Source of the DNA: Oscillospiraceae bacterium
Lineage (GTDB): Bacteria > Bacillota > Clostridia > Oscillospirales > Ruminococcaceae
Direction: 5' to 3'
DNA: 64,000 bases
Assembly (NCBI GenBank): GCA_009776305.1
Contig: WRLY01000001.1
Coordinates: 1-64,000 of the forward strand
Shown here: piece by piece, positions 33,246-43,046 of the stretch
How the letters are laid out: every line of letters begins with the position of its first letter
How positions within the stretch are numbered: the stretch's first letter is position 1
The notes under the pieces: model-generated
The model's database searches: none
Seen by the model: the letters and a program-made list of their open reading frames with translations, nothing else
What the model was told of the DNA's origin: nothing
Program-made: the position numbers and the translations under genes

Positions 33246-35189
33246 TTAAATCCCCCCTTTATTGTAGAGTTTTATAAACTCTTTATACGACCTTGGGATT
33301 TTCATTTCATATTTATAATGCTTCCATATACTGATAAGGGCTGAAAACTTCAGGTTATCCGATAGCTGCCCCGTTTCCTTTTTTATAAACAGGTAGTCGC
33401 CCGAGTCCCCGGTAAGTTTCTCGGCGAACTGAGCCGCTTTTTGAACCTCAGCAGGAGGTTCAATACTTTCAACATGCGGTAACGGCGCTGTTTTTTCATC
33501 TGCCACACGTATAACCGTGCGCTTGTCAAGGTAAACCCGCTGAGAACGGAAAGCCTCAATTTTTTTCGTAACCTCGGCGAAAAGCTGTTCACCCTCTATT
33601 TCCGACTGCTCTAAAATATAGCCTATGTCAAACATAACAGCTAATCTTTTAAGCATCATTTCGGATATTTCGTTGGTTTTGGCGGCTGTATCGGCTTCGG
33701 GTATGTCGTACTCGACACGGAAATTTTCAACCGTTTCTAAAGAAGCGCCGCCCCCAGCCGTGTTTTCGCAGGTAAATTTTAAATCGAGAATAAGCGCAGT
33801 TATATGCTCTTCTATGTTGTTAATACTGAAAAGCAGACACTTATCTGGGATTCTGCCGCAAAAAGCCTTATTCAGATTAGCTAAAACGATTTTTAAAAGT
33901 ATTCTGCCGTCATACCGGTATTTGTCGTCACAGAAGATATAAAATACCGGATTCCCTTGTTTTCTTCCCCCTCGGGTGTAACGCTGTTCCAAAATAGCGG
34001 CATTTTCGGGGTACTCGTAGTTTATAATGTGGGTGACTTCACCCACACTTATGAATTTATTACCCGCCGTATCGTCGGTAATAATCACCCTCGGCTCGTT
34101 ATCGGGACTTCCGCTGAATTCCCCGATTATAAATTCAGAATCGGAGGCGTTGCCGTCATAAACACAAACAACGTTTTTCTCGCCGTAACGCGTCCTTAAA
34201 ACCTTACCGATATAATTCACGGTGTTAGGGGTCATGCAGTAAACCACCACGCGGTTTTTCGGGTTGGAGAAAAGCACGCTTAATTCTTTTAAGAAAGCCT
34301 TTAATTTCCCGTCCGCCGTAATCAGCGCGTTAAGCTGTTTTTCGGAATATTTTTCATTCAGGTAAATCTTTCTTTCCTCAAAACTATATTCCTCAAATAT
34401 ATTTCCGCCATACTTATAAAGCGGAATATCCGAACGTGCGCCGTCTATGCGCTTTGCCTTGGCAATCAGCCCGTCGTCAATGGAGTAGTCAATAGTTTTT
34501 ACGTTATAATTTCCTGACATGTTCCTGCCCGCGATAACCACCTGGTCGGCGTCTTTAGCGGCGAAGTCAGGAAAGCGAAATTTCTTTGTCTTTTTGTCAC
34601 CGACATAAAGCAGGTTTTTAACAAGCTCGGACAGAGCCTCATACTTTCGGTCAAAATCATCAGGACGGGAATACTCCTCAGTCATGTGCGCGTTTATCAG
34701 TACTTTTTTGGATTTGGTTTTTACGGCGTCCAAGTAGGTTTTAATATGAAACGCCTCGGGGCATGAAATCGGAATGTCAATGACCATCAAATCCCAGACA
34801 TGGTTCATATTTTCGGCTGTCGCCAACAGCGAATTCTCACCGTCCCTTGCTAACGACTCAACCGTAACAAGACAACAGTTGGATATTGTTTCCGAGAAAA
34901 GGTTCAGCGACTTTTCACCCACTCCGAAATACTTAAATTCTGCACCCATGTCCCAAAGCAGGGAGGTATACCAGCTTTTAATCAGGTATTCGGGACATAT
35001 AATCACAATATTCGGTTTGGCGTTTTGAATAAGTACGTCGTGGATACAAAGCTCCGCCGCCTGCGCCTTTCCCGCCTCCATACGGTTCAGAATAAGCGCG
35101 TAACCATGTTTGGAAAGCTTTTCGGGGACAGACAGGGCATACGGGTCAAACCCGAAATCTTTAAACCAAAGCCATTCTATGTTGCTCAT
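33246..35189 (-). CDS. Degenerate SNF2/DEAD-like helicase protein
   Basis: About 647 residues from ATG 35189 (behind AAGGAGCG; the longer frame lacks a site). The two-lobed helicase plan is visible: motif I region YALILNRMEAGKAQAAEL (about 30-47) without the GKT/GKS, motif II replaced by LMVIDIP where DEAH is expected, and a C-terminal lobe with VVVYCMTPNTVNYIGKVL, an ITDDTAG segment and motif VI-like EQRYTRGGRKQGNPVFYIF. It probably binds nucleic acid or a partner without normal ATP hydrolysis. The last part (about 500-647) is unassigned. Confidence 0.75.
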   Translation of the reverse strand: MSNIEWLWFKDFGFDPYALSVPEKLSKHGYALILNRMEAGKAQAAELCIHDVLIQNAKPNIVIICPEYLIKSWYTSLLWDMGAEFKYFGVGEKSLNLFSETISNCCLVTVESLARDGENSLLATAENMNHVWDLMVIDIPISCPEAFHIKTYLDAVKTKSKKVLINAHMTEEYSRPDDFDRKYEALSELVKNLLYVGDKKTKKFRFPDFAAKDADQVVIAGRNMSGNYNVKTIDYSIDDGLIAKAKRIDGARSDIPLYKYGGNIFEEYSFEERKIYLNEKYSEKQLNALITADGKLKAFLKELSVLFSNPKNRVVVYCMTPNTVNYIGKVLRTRYGEKNVVCVYDGNASDSEFIIGEFSGSPDNEPRVIITDDTAGNKFISVGEVTHIINYEYPENAAILEQRYTRGGRKQGNPVFYIFCDDKYRYDGRILLKIVLANLNKAFCGRIPDKCLLFSINNIEEHITALILDLKFTCENTAGGGASLETVENFRVEYDIPEADTAAKTNEISEMMLKRLAVMFDIGYILEQSEIEGEQLFAEVTKKIEAFRSQRVYLDKRTVIRVADEKTAPLPHVESIEPPAEVQKAAQFAEKLTGDSGDYLFIKKETGQLSDNLKFSALISIWKHYKYEMKIPRSYKEFIKLYNKGGI

Positions 35190-35281
35190 AAATACGCTCC
35201 TTATAAATAATGAATAATGCGAATGGGGAAAATGCTTGTATACTGTGAATATATTAACGTAACGCGCAGGTTTCGTAAGCC

Positions 35282-36154
35282 TCACCGCTGCTTTGTATAT
35301 GCTATAAAACTGGTTTGGTTGAAAATTTGAGTTCTGTCATTAGTGATAGTCCAACCGCGACCCTCTACGCGCATCTCGCCGCCGATTTCAGCACTCGAGT
35401 ATATGATAAGGTCGTTGCCATTGACGGTATATGTGAAGTTGTATTTAGTTTCAGTTACAGGTCTTGTACCTTCTCCTGTCCCGTCCGCATAGAAAGTCAT
35501 GCTACCGCCGCGGGTGTGGTTAGACACATAAGTCGTCATAATCCATTTTCCAACTATAAAGTCGGGGACAACCGGTTTGTCTTTTGACGGAGCAGTAACC
35601 GTTACATTAAAGGTTGTTTTTACGCCGTTATAAAGCGTCAGGGTGACTGTAGTCGTTCCTTCGCCTAACCCCATAAGAACGCCGTTACTAACCTGTGCGA
35701 CTTTGTTGTCCTTGCTTACAAATAGCCCGCCCATGCTTCTCGCTGTTCCGCGTGGATAAAAAATTCTTAATCTTTGAGTTTCCCCCGCCGCAATGGTTAT
35801 GTCTTCCACCCTGACCCTTTCCGGAGCAGGTCTAACAGTTACCCTAACGCTCGCTACTGCAACGCCGTCGATATATTCCGTGACTGTCGCCGTTCCTTCG
35901 GCTACTGCAGTAATCATCAGACCCCCATCGCTGACGGTTACAACTTTGGGGTCGCTTGAACGCCGCGTGGGTCTTTGTGTCATATTTTCAGGGCGTTGAA
36001 TCAGCCAAAGATAGAATTTTTCACCCACGCCGAGGGTTACGGCTGAAACATTGAACCTCGCTGTCGATTGCGTCGCTTGTGCCGAAACGGGTAGTGCAAA
36101 TAACGGTAATATAACCGCCAAAACCAAAATAATACTTATAACTTTCTTTTTCAT
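35282..36154 (-). CDS. Secreted protein with bacterial Ig-like (Big_2) domains
   Basis: About 290 residues from ATG 36154 behind AAAGGGG. A Sec signal peptide (MKKKVISIILVLAV...ALPVSAQA, cut near residue 25) is followed by two Ig-like repeats (about 30-110 and 112-190) with the PKVVTVSDGGLMITAVAEGTATVT type pattern, then a lipocalin-like region (IVGKWIMTTYVSNHTRG..., about 200-290). No anchor is visible. Probably extracellular; role unknown. Confidence 0.85.
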   Translation of the reverse strand: MKKKVISIILVLAVILPLFALPVSAQATQSTARFNVSAVTLGVGEKFYLWLIQRPENMTQRPTRRSSDPKVVTVSDGGLMITAVAEGTATVTEYIDGVAVASVRVTVRPAPERVRVEDITIAAGETQRLRIFYPRGTARSMGGLFVSKDNKVAQVSNGVLMGLGEGTTTVTLTLYNGVKTTFNVTVTAPSKDKPVVPDFIVGKWIMTTYVSNHTRGGSMTFYADGTGEGTRPVTETKYNFTYTVNGNDLIIYSSAEIGGEMRVEGRGWTITNDRTQIFNQTSFIAYTKQR

Positions 36155-36195
36155 TGTATTACCCCTTTCAAATATAAATTCCCTTTTCCAACCTG

Positions 36196-37770
36196 CTAAA
36201 TCATAGATTTCTCCCAACTCGCGGGCGGCGTCAAACCGAACATTTTTGCTACCGTGGGCGCAACATTGGCAAGCCCATAATCGCCGTCTATGATTTTATA
36301 ATCAATTTCCTCGTCGTATATAATAAAAGGTACTTTGTTAAGAGAATGTGCCGTGCGGACGGCAATATTGCCTTTTTTATCCTTTTCGAGCATTTCGTCT
36401 GCGTTGCCGTGGTCGGCGGTAACAATCAGGGTAACGCCGTTTTCCTTACAGACAGCAACTAACTTTTCAAGGGAGGCGTCTACCGATTCAACACCGACAA
36501 TCGCCGCCTCAAGATTTCCCGTATGCCCCACCATGTCGCCGTTAGGGAAATTACAGCGTATGAAATCATATTTACCCGACTTTATAACCTCAATTAAATC
36601 TTCGGTGATTTCCTTGGATTTCATTTCGGGCTTTTTGTCGAATCGGATTTTATCCGATGGGATTTCCTTGTAGGTTTCAAGCTCCTCACTGAATTTACCG
36701 CTTTTATTTCCATTCCAGAAATAGGTCACATGCCCGAACTTTTGAGTTTCGGAAATGGCGTACTGGTTAATATTATTTGCAACCAAAAGTTCTGAAAGAG
36801 TTTCTTTAATTTCGGGCGGGTTTACCAAATACCGCACGGGAAGTTCGAGGTCGCCGTCGTACTGTAACATTCCCGCATAGCAGACATCCGGTTTTTTCCC
36901 TCTTTCAAAATAATCGAACTCGTCATAATCAAATGCCATTGAAATTTCAATAGCCCTGTCACCCCTGAAATTAAATAATATAACGCTGTCGCCGTCTGTT
37001 ATTTTGCCAATCGGCGCATCATTTTCCCCTATAACAAAGGCGGGTAAATCCTGGTCTATGATGCCCTCTTTTTCACCTCTGTAAGTTTCAATGGCTTGTT
37101 TGACCGAGCCGAAAATTCTCCCCTCGCCCCAAACATGGGTTTTCCAGCCGCGCTCTACCATTGCCCAGTCGGCTTGGTATCTGTCCATTGTGACCTTCAT
37201 TCTGCCGCCGCCCGATGCGATTCTGCCGTCAAAATTACCGTCGTTAAGCTCCACTAAAACATTTTCGAGCTTTTCCACATAATCCAGGGCACTGGTCGCA
37301 GGCACGTCACGACCGTCCAGCAATATATGAATCCGCGCCTTTTTCACGCCGCCGTGCTTTGCCTGTTTTAACATATCAAATAAATGGGCAATATTCGAGT
37401 GAACGTTACCGTCCGACAAAAGCCCGATAAAATGCAGGGTGTTTTGAGCCTTGCAGTTGTCAACAAGCTCGTTCCAAGCCGCGCCTTTGAACATTTTTCC
37501 GCTTTCAATGGCTTCGTTTACAAGCTTTGCCCCCTGTGAATAAACCTGCCCGCAACCAAGGGCGTTATGCCCGACCTCGCTGTTGCCCATATCATCGTCG
37601 CTCGGAAGTCCGACTGCCGCCCCGTGTGCTTTTAGCTGTCCATTCGGACAATTCGCCAACAGATAATCCAAGGTCGGCGTTTTTGCCATTTCCACAGCAT
37701 CGCCTATTCCGGTCTGACTGAAACCTATCCCATCCATTACTACGAGTAAAATCGGTTTGATTTTTGCCAT
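36196..37770 (-). CDS. gpmI: 2,3-bisphosphoglycerate-independent phosphoglycerate mutase
   Basis: GpmI interconverts 3- and 2-phosphoglycerate using manganese. The 524-residue product has the alkaline phosphatase fold with the catalytic serine in MGNSEVGHNALG (about residue 63) and metal ligands in VVMDGIG (start), FPNGDMVGHTG and TADHGNADEM (about 455). ATG follows AAGGAG. It is the last glycolytic gene of the pgk-tpiA-gpmI group; gap and eno are not in the window. Confidence 0.97.
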   Translation of the reverse strand: MAKIKPILLVVMDGIGFSQTGIGDAVEMAKTPTLDYLLANCPNGQLKAHGAAVGLPSDDDMGNSEVGHNALGCGQVYSQGAKLVNEAIESGKMFKGAAWNELVDNCKAQNTLHFIGLLSDGNVHSNIAHLFDMLKQAKHGGVKKARIHILLDGRDVPATSALDYVEKLENVLVELNDGNFDGRIASGGGRMKVTMDRYQADWAMVERGWKTHVWGEGRIFGSVKQAIETYRGEKEGIIDQDLPAFVIGENDAPIGKITDGDSVILFNFRGDRAIEISMAFDYDEFDYFERGKKPDVCYAGMLQYDGDLELPVRYLVNPPEIKETLSELLVANNINQYAISETQKFGHVTYFWNGNKSGKFSEELETYKEIPSDKIRFDKKPEMKSKEITEDLIEVIKSGKYDFIRCNFPNGDMVGHTGNLEAAIVGVESVDASLEKLVAVCKENGVTLIVTADHGNADEMLEKDKKGNIAVRTAHSLNKVPFIIYDEEIDYKIIDGDYGLANVAPTVAKMFGLTPPASWEKSMI

Positions 37771-37900
37771 TGTGTTATATCTCCTTAGAAGTTTTATTTA
37801 TTAAGTTAAATAAGAACCGCAACCGTTACCCGCTCCTCGCATCGCAGGCGTCCCGGCGAAGTGGTACCGCCGCCTAAGTGAGAAAGGATATAATTGTTGG

Positions 37901-39247
37901 TTATAATCCCCGTAATTTTAAGCCGTTTACCAAATCCACATAAAACTCGCAAACATCGAATCCGTCTATATTCTTCCGCGTCAAGTCAATCATATCGCCG
38001 TGAGAAATGCCTTTTTTACCTTTAGGGGTCACAAGACCTAAAAATTCTCCCCATTTCATAGAACTCACGGCAACCAAGCCGTCATTGTCGCCCTCGCACT
38101 TTTTTATAATAACATGCCCCACCGAAAGCGGAAAAATCGCACTCAATGGCGTCGCCATCATAGAGCCTGCGCTTTGGTATAAGACATTCGGGTCATTTGT
38201 CATTATATGGTTAAGATTGGCGCAATTTTCATCAGTAAGCAACGCCAGACTATCGTAAAATCCGGGGTTTTCATCTCCTAATTTCAAAAACAGCTTTTCA
38301 TATTTGTCGCCGATTGCCGAAATGGCTTTTTCAGGGGTCATATCAAGAATCCGCCTGACGAAATTACAACCTCTGTGCGGGGTATTAATAGTGGTCAGTG
38401 ACGCCACATACCGCCCCATTCCGAGCAGGCTTATAGCGTAGCGGGAGTCGATTCCACCTTTTGAGTGGGCTATTATATTAACTTTTTCGCAATTTGTTTC
38501 CTCTATGATTTTTAATATGCTTTGTTTAAGCTCTTCGGCGCTCTGCTCTACTGCCGCCGCCGACTGATGATTCCCGTAATAAACCACAGCGCCGTTGCCG
38601 ACAAGCTCCTCCGGAATCCGTCCCCAGTAATTAAAATTCTCCCAGTCCCTGAAAAACACCCCGTGAACCAAAAGGAGCGGATACCTTGTACTACATAGAT
38701 TTCGTTCTTTTCTGTTTTGGTTAAGGTTATACCTGTAAACTGAAAACTCAAATTCCTTACTTGCTTTTTCGGATATTTTGAAGAGCAGAATTAAATTCAA
38801 TACAGGAAACCACCAAAAAGCAATCAGCAAAATCTTCAACGCTAAACCGACCTGTTTTGAACTGAATATTACACGCGCCGAACCGTTTACTGTAGTAATA
38901 AACAGTAATAAAGCGCAGTGCAGCGCGTTCAAAAACAAAAGCCAAAACCAACCCACGCCGTAATTTATAAAAAATAACGCGTAAGCCAACATTTCCGCCG
39001 TAAAACAAACAAAGCCCGCCAATATAAGCTCGAAACCTTTGGACAAGGCTGAAAGCCGATAATGATGCCGATTGTTCGGCGATTTTTTATTAATTGGAAA
39101 GACATTGGATAATATGTAAAGGTTATACAGCGAAAAATAAAGGAGTATTGTCAGAAACAGATTCAGTTTCAGCGAACTTATTATCAACGGAGCATTGGCT
39201 GGAAGAAAAAGAATTAAACAAAAAATAACCCTTTTTAAATGAAACAT
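37901..39247 (-). CDS. Membrane-bound lipase/esterase (alpha/beta hydrolase)
   Basis: The 448-residue product has four to five membrane helices in its first 175 residues and a hydrolase domain beginning PLLLVHGVFFRDWENFNYWG (about 192), with the nucleophile elbow AHSKGGIDSRYA (about 265) and a late GDNDGLVAVSS (about 392) and HGDMIDL His (about 422) completing a Ser-Asp-His triad. It resembles triacylglycerol lipases of the LipA/EstA type. It sits between tpiA and gpmI, an odd neighbour for glycolytic genes. Confidence 0.82.
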   Translation of the reverse strand: MFHLKRVIFCLILFLPANAPLIISSLKLNLFLTILLYFSLYNLYILSNVFPINKKSPNNRHHYRLSALSKGFELILAGFVCFTAEMLAYALFFINYGVGWFWLLFLNALHCALLLFITTVNGSARVIFSSKQVGLALKILLIAFWWFPVLNLILLFKISEKASKEFEFSVYRYNLNQNRKERNLCSTRYPLLLVHGVFFRDWENFNYWGRIPEELVGNGAVVYYGNHQSAAAVEQSAEELKQSILKIIEETNCEKVNIIAHSKGGIDSRYAISLLGMGRYVASLTTINTPHRGCNFVRRILDMTPEKAISAIGDKYEKLFLKLGDENPGFYDSLALLTDENCANLNHIMTNDPNVLYQSAGSMMATPLSAIFPLSVGHVIIKKCEGDNDGLVAVSSMKWGEFLGLVTPKGKKGISHGDMIDLTRKNIDGFDVCEFYVDLVNGLKLRGL

Positions 39248-39257
39248 TTTGTTTTAC

Positions 39258-40031
39258 CTATTTAGACGCCGCCTTAATAATCTCACCGAAGTCAGCGGCT
39301 TTCAGTGATGCGCCGCCGATTAATCCGCCGTCTACGTCTTCTTTGGCAACAAGCTCTGCCGCATTACCCGCGTTCATAGAGCCGCCGTATTGAATGGTAA
39401 CAGAATCGGCAGTCTTTCTGCCATAAAGCGCCGCTAACCTGTCGCGTATAAGCTTACAGGCTTCCTGCGCCTGTTCCGAAGTCGCGGTTTTTCCTGTTCC
39501 AATCGCCCAAACAGGCTCGTAAGCTACTACTATTTTAGATGCGTCGGCGGCGCTGATTCCCGCGAAATCAAGCTTAATCTGCCTTGACACCACCTCGTCG
39601 GTAATATCAGCCTCACGCTCCCACAAAAGCTCGCCCACACAAACAATAGGGGTCAAGCCCGCCTCCAGTGCCGCTTTGGTTCTTTTATTAACCGTTTCAT
39701 CGGTTTCCCCGAAGTATTGTCTTCTTTCAGAGTGACCGATAATGACATATTCAGCGCCCGCTTCTTTAAGCATAGCCGCCGATATTTCACCCGTGAACGC
39801 GCCGCTTGCCTCAAAATGCACATTTTGCGCACCTACCTTGACCGGCGAGCTTTTTACGCTCTCCGCAGCAACGGCGATTGACGTAAACGGCACGCAGACT
39901 ACGACTGTACAATCGGCGTTCATCGCCAAGGGTATAATTTCCTTTATTAACGCCCCTGTTTCGCCCGGCGTTTTATTCATTTTCCAGTTTCCCGCTATAA
40001 TTGCTTTTCTTAATTCTTTTTTCATAATCAT
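39258..40031 (-). CDS. tpiA: Triosephosphate isomerase
   Basis: Interconverts DHAP and glyceraldehyde 3-phosphate. The 257-residue TIM barrel has GNWKMNKT (about 15), the catalytic His in YVIIGHSERRQYFGE (about 100) and Glu in VVAYEPVWAIGTG (about 170-182). The ATG at 40031 follows directly after the upstream stop codon (TAAATG); a second ATG two codons later is possible. Confidence 0.98.
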   Translation of the reverse strand: MIMKKELRKAIIAGNWKMNKTPGETGALIKEIIPLAMNADCTVVVCVPFTSIAVAAESVKSSPVKVGAQNVHFEASGAFTGEISAAMLKEAGAEYVIIGHSERRQYFGETDETVNKRTKAALEAGLTPIVCVGELLWEREADITDEVVSRQIKLDFAGISAADASKIVVAYEPVWAIGTGKTATSEQAQEACKLIRDRLAALYGRKTADSVTIQYGGSMNAGNAAELVAKEDVDGGLIGGASLKAADFGEIIKAASK

Positions 40032-40343
40032 TTAATCGGCGAAAAAGCTTTTCAGCTTTTCGTCATACTCCTCCTTGGTAATTTTTCCACTTTCGAGTAA
40101 AATTTTAGACTTAAAAAGTTCGTCGGCGTCTTTTATAAGCTTTGCATAAACCGCATCGTTATCCTTTCCATCGGCGTCGTATTTTTGGGTAATGCCGGTT
40201 TTTATATCCGTCCACGAAGACTTATACTCGCCCTCTTTCAGGCAGTCAAGGCAGAGCCATTTATGGTCGCTTATTTTGTACAAATAGGCATTAGCTCCAC
40301 AACGCGCACATGCTGATTTTAAAAATCCGAATAAACCGTCCAT
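40032..40343 (-). CDS. Small zinc-ribbon protein with SHOCT-like end
   Basis: About 103 residues. Near the start it has CARCGANAY and LCLDCLKEG (CxxC...CxxC), a treble-clef or ribbon zinc site, and ends in KILLESGKITKEEYDEKLKSFF, the short helical pattern of SHOCT-type C-termini. Start ATG 40343 lies 11 nt after GGAGG. It overlaps into tpiA by stop/start contact. Role unknown. Confidence 0.75.
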   Translation of the reverse strand: MDGLFGFLKSACARCGANAYLYKISDHKWLCLDCLKEGEYKSSWTDIKTGITQKYDADGKDNDAVYAKLIKDADELFKSKILLESGKITKEEYDEKLKSFFAD

Positions 40344-40389
40344 ATAAATCAAAGCCTCCACCAGCATATTTTCATTTTCAGCAGAAAGA

Positions 40390-40755
40390 CTAATCCTTGA
40401 AACTCTCTTTTCGTCTTTGAATCCGGTTTCTGAGATTTATGTTTTCGTCTATTCCGATGCGGACGTCGTCGCTTACATCCACGAAAGCAACCCCGTAGAA
40501 AAACTTGCCTTCCTCGTGTTCCACACGGTTTATTTCACCTCTGAGTCGAACCTCGTTATTAGACAAAAATTCGGGTATGGTAAGGTCAAACCATAAAGTC
40601 TCTCCTACATCAAAAATAATATTGGATTGAAAACCAAGCCCCCCCGCTGAAATATCAAAAACCAAAACGTCATGCCAAATGTTACCGTCAAGGCTGACTT
40701 TGGTATCCGAGCAAAAGTAAGCGTCGCGCTTATAAAAACGTTTGTCATCAATCAT
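40390..40755 (-). CDS. PilZ-domain protein (c-di-GMP binding)
   Basis: The 121-residue product is a single PilZ domain with both ligand motifs: RFYKR (RxxxR, residues 6-10) and DISAGGLGF (D/NxSxxG, about 35). PilZ proteins bind cyclic di-GMP and pass the signal to motility or surface functions. ATG follows CAGGAG. It lies between pgk and a small zinc-ribbon gene. Confidence 0.88.
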   Translation of the reverse strand: MIDDKRFYKRDAYFCSDTKVSLDGNIWHDVLVFDISAGGLGFQSNIIFDVGETLWFDLTIPEFLSNNEVRLRGEINRVEHEEGKFFYGVAFVDVSDDVRIGIDENINLRNRIQRRKESFKD

Positions 40756-40809
40756 GGCATTTCTCCTGTTTCCGCAAAGGCGGCTTTAGTTTTGAGTTAA
40801 AATGTTTGT

Positions 40810-42015
40810 CTACTTATCCTGAATTGCCTGTATTCCGGGTAGAACCTTACCCTCAAGGTATTCGAGAGACGCGCCGCCGCCCGTGGAAATATGGCTCATC
40901 TTTTCGGCAAAGCCAAGCTGAGTTACAGCCGCCACACTGTCGCCGCCACCTATAACCGTGATTGCGTCTATTTGAGCTAAAGCCTTGGCAACCTCTAAAG
41001 TCCCTTCTGCAAGCTGCGGGTTTTCAAACACCCCCATAGGTCCGTTCCAGACCACGGTTTTAGCCGATTTAACAGCTTCAACAAATAATTTCCTCGATTC
41101 CACGCCTATGTCAAGACCCATGCAGTCGGCGGGAATGTCGTCAACAGAAACGTTTTTCGCATCTACAACCGCGTCTATAGGATTCGGGAAGTTTTCGGTA
41201 ACTATATCATCAACGGGTAAAAGCAGGTTTTTCCCGAGCTTTTCCGCTTTTTCAAGCATTTGTCTGCAATAATCAATTTTTTCGTCGTCAACTAAAGATT
41301 TCCCGACTTCCTTACCCTGCGCTTTCAGGAAAGTGTATGCCATACCGCCGCCTATTACTAAGGTATCGCATTTTTCAAGTAGGTTAGAAATAACGTTGAG
41401 CTTATCCGCAACCTTTGCACCGCCCAAAATCGCCACGAAAGGTCTTTCGGGCTTTTCAACAGCGTTGCCCAAAAATTCAATTTCCTTTTCCATAAGATAC
41501 CCTACGGCTGTTTTGCCCCCTACATACTCGGTAACACCGACCGTTGAGCAATGGGCGCGGTGAGCCGAGCCGAACGCATCGTTTACATAATCGTCGCAAA
41601 GCGCCGCTAAATCCTTGCTGAATTCGGGAAGGTTTTTGGTCTCCTCGGCGCGGAAACGGGTGTTTTCAAGCAAAATCACATCGCCGTCGTTCATTTTAGA
41701 AACCGCCGCTTTAGCAGTTTCCCCCGCGACTTTTTCATCACTGACAAAAGAAACTTCCTTACCTAAAAACTCTGAAAGGCGCTTTGCCACAGGCGCAAGC
41801 GAGAATTTTTCTTCAAAGCCGTTTTTAGGCTTGCCGAGATGCGAGCAGAGAATAATCCTGCCGCCGCCCTCAATCAGCTTGTTTATTGTCGGGAGCGCGG
41901 CAACTATTCTTTTATCGCTTGTGATTACGCCGTCCTTTAACGGCACGTTAAAATCACAGCGTACCAGTACCTTTCTGCCTTTTACGTTTAAATCGTTTAC
42001 ATTTTTCTTTTGCAT
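40810..42015 (-). CDS. pgk: Phosphoglycerate kinase
   Basis: Makes ATP and 3-phosphoglycerate from 1,3-bisphosphoglycerate. The 401-residue product has [14 protein letters not shown] (about 17-30), the substrate site HLGKPK, and the nucleotide region [15 protein letters not shown] and [10 protein letters not shown] near the C-terminus. It is the first gene after the promoter at 42076-42104. Confidence 0.98.
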   Translation of the reverse strand: MQKKNVNDLNVKGRKVLVRCDFNVPLKDGVITSDKRIVAALPTINKLIEGGGRIILCSHLGKPKNGFEEKFSLAPVAKRLSEFLGKEVSFVSDEKVAGETAKAAVSKMNDGDVILLENTRFRAEETKNLPEFSKDLAALCDDYVNDAFGSAHRAHCSTVGVTEYVGGKTAVGYLMEKEIEFLGNAVEKPERPFVAILGGAKVADKLNVISNLLEKCDTLVIGGGMAYTFLKAQGKEVGKSLVDDEKIDYCRQMLEKAEKLGKNLLLPVDDIVTENFPNPIDAVVDAKNVSVDDIPADCMGLDIGVESRKLFVEAVKSAKTVVWNGPMGVFENPQLAEGTLEVAKALAQIDAITVIGGGDSVAAVTQLGFAEKMSHISTGGGASLEYLEGKVLPGIQAIQDK

Positions 42016-42075
42016 ATTCTTTTTCCTTTTCGTTTATATTTTAATACTTTTTAATATTTTAGGGCTTTCTTTACT

Positions 42076-42104
42076 ATTTTACCACTTTACAGAAATAATT
42101 TCAA
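42076..42104 (-). promoter_or_regulatory. Promoter of the pgk-tpiA-gpmI cluster
   Basis: TTGAAA (42099-42104), 17 bp, TAAAAT (42076-42081) on the minus strand, 61 bp before pgk. Confidence 0.72.
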
Positions 42105-42135
42105 GTACTTTTTGGTAAATATTTATAAAAATTAG

Positions 42136-43023
42136 TTATCGCCTCGGCTGACCGCGAATAATCAGCCCCATGAATTTTACTCCGGCGTTAGAAGCCACCG
42201 CCGCGCCGCATACGGTTTCCATGACAGGGGGCATACCCGACTTTTTGGTCATTTCGCTTATCGCATATTCCTCTAATTCGGTACAGGTGGAACGAACTAT
42301 GCAATACGGCGTTTCTGGAATTCTGCGTTCCAAAGCTAAAGCCACGGCTTCATCAATGGCTGGTTTTTCACCTCTTGATTTTTTTACAATGGTGGTTTTT
42401 TCATCAATCATGGAAATAATCGGCTTAATCCCCATCATCTCGCCCAAAAATCCCGCCGCCGCAGTGATTCTTCCCGATTTTCGTGCGTGGCGCAGGTCAA
42501 ATGCCAGCAGATAAATTTCAACGCAGGAAAACCAGTCTTCAAGATATGCCGCAACACTTTCGGCGCTTTGCCCCGCGTTTATTTTCTTTGAAGCCTCCAC
42601 AATAGGGTATCCGTAGCCTATCGAATAGCAATGGCTGTCAATAATATGCACCTTCATACCGCCGAGCCTGCCCGATTCGGTTAAGTTTTTCCTTGCCAAC
42701 ACAGCGTTTTCGTGCGTTTTTGAACCGGCAGAGTTGATTGAAACAAAAATCACATCAGTGACGCCCTCACCGAGACATTCAAGGAACTTCTCCTCGAAAC
42801 GGCTGACCGTAATCTGATTTGTTTTGGGTATGCCGGGAGAATTTCTTGCCAATTCATAAAACAGCTCGGGTTTTAATTCCACCCGCTCCCAGTACTCCTT
42901 GTCGTCAATCATAATGCTGAACGGCATTATGTCAATATTATATTTTTGCTCCCACCCCTCGGGAATATCACAACCGCTGTCGGTTATAAGCCATATTTTT
43001 TTCTGATTGCCGATATTGCTCAT
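42136..43023 (-). CDS. DegV family fatty-acid-binding protein
   Basis: About 295 residues from ATG 43023 behind AAGGAG. DegV (FakB-like) proteins hold a fatty acid for phosphorylation by FakA. Seen are WLITDSGCDIP near the start, TNQITVSRFEEKFLECL (about 70-90) with the Thr-Asn-Gln fatty-acid site, VIFVSINSAGSKTHENA (about 98) and DSHCYSIGYG. It follows trmL by 23 bp. Confidence 0.92.
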   Translation of the reverse strand: MSNIGNQKKIWLITDSGCDIPEGWEQKYNIDIMPFSIMIDDKEYWERVELKPELFYELARNSPGIPKTNQITVSRFEEKFLECLGEGVTDVIFVSINSAGSKTHENAVLARKNLTESGRLGGMKVHIIDSHCYSIGYGYPIVEASKKINAGQSAESVAAYLEDWFSCVEIYLLAFDLRHARKSGRITAAAGFLGEMMGIKPIISMIDEKTTIVKKSRGEKPAIDEAVALALERRIPETPYCIVRSTCTELEEYAISEMTKKSGMPPVMETVCGAAVASNAGVKFMGLIIRGQPRR

Positions 43024-43046
43024 AGGTTTATCTTTCTCCTTTGTTT

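Noticed and set aside
30166-35189. Calling the GHKL/helicase pair a known antiphage system
   Set aside because: No nuclease, toxin or other defence gene is near, and I cannot match the pair to a named system from sequence alone.
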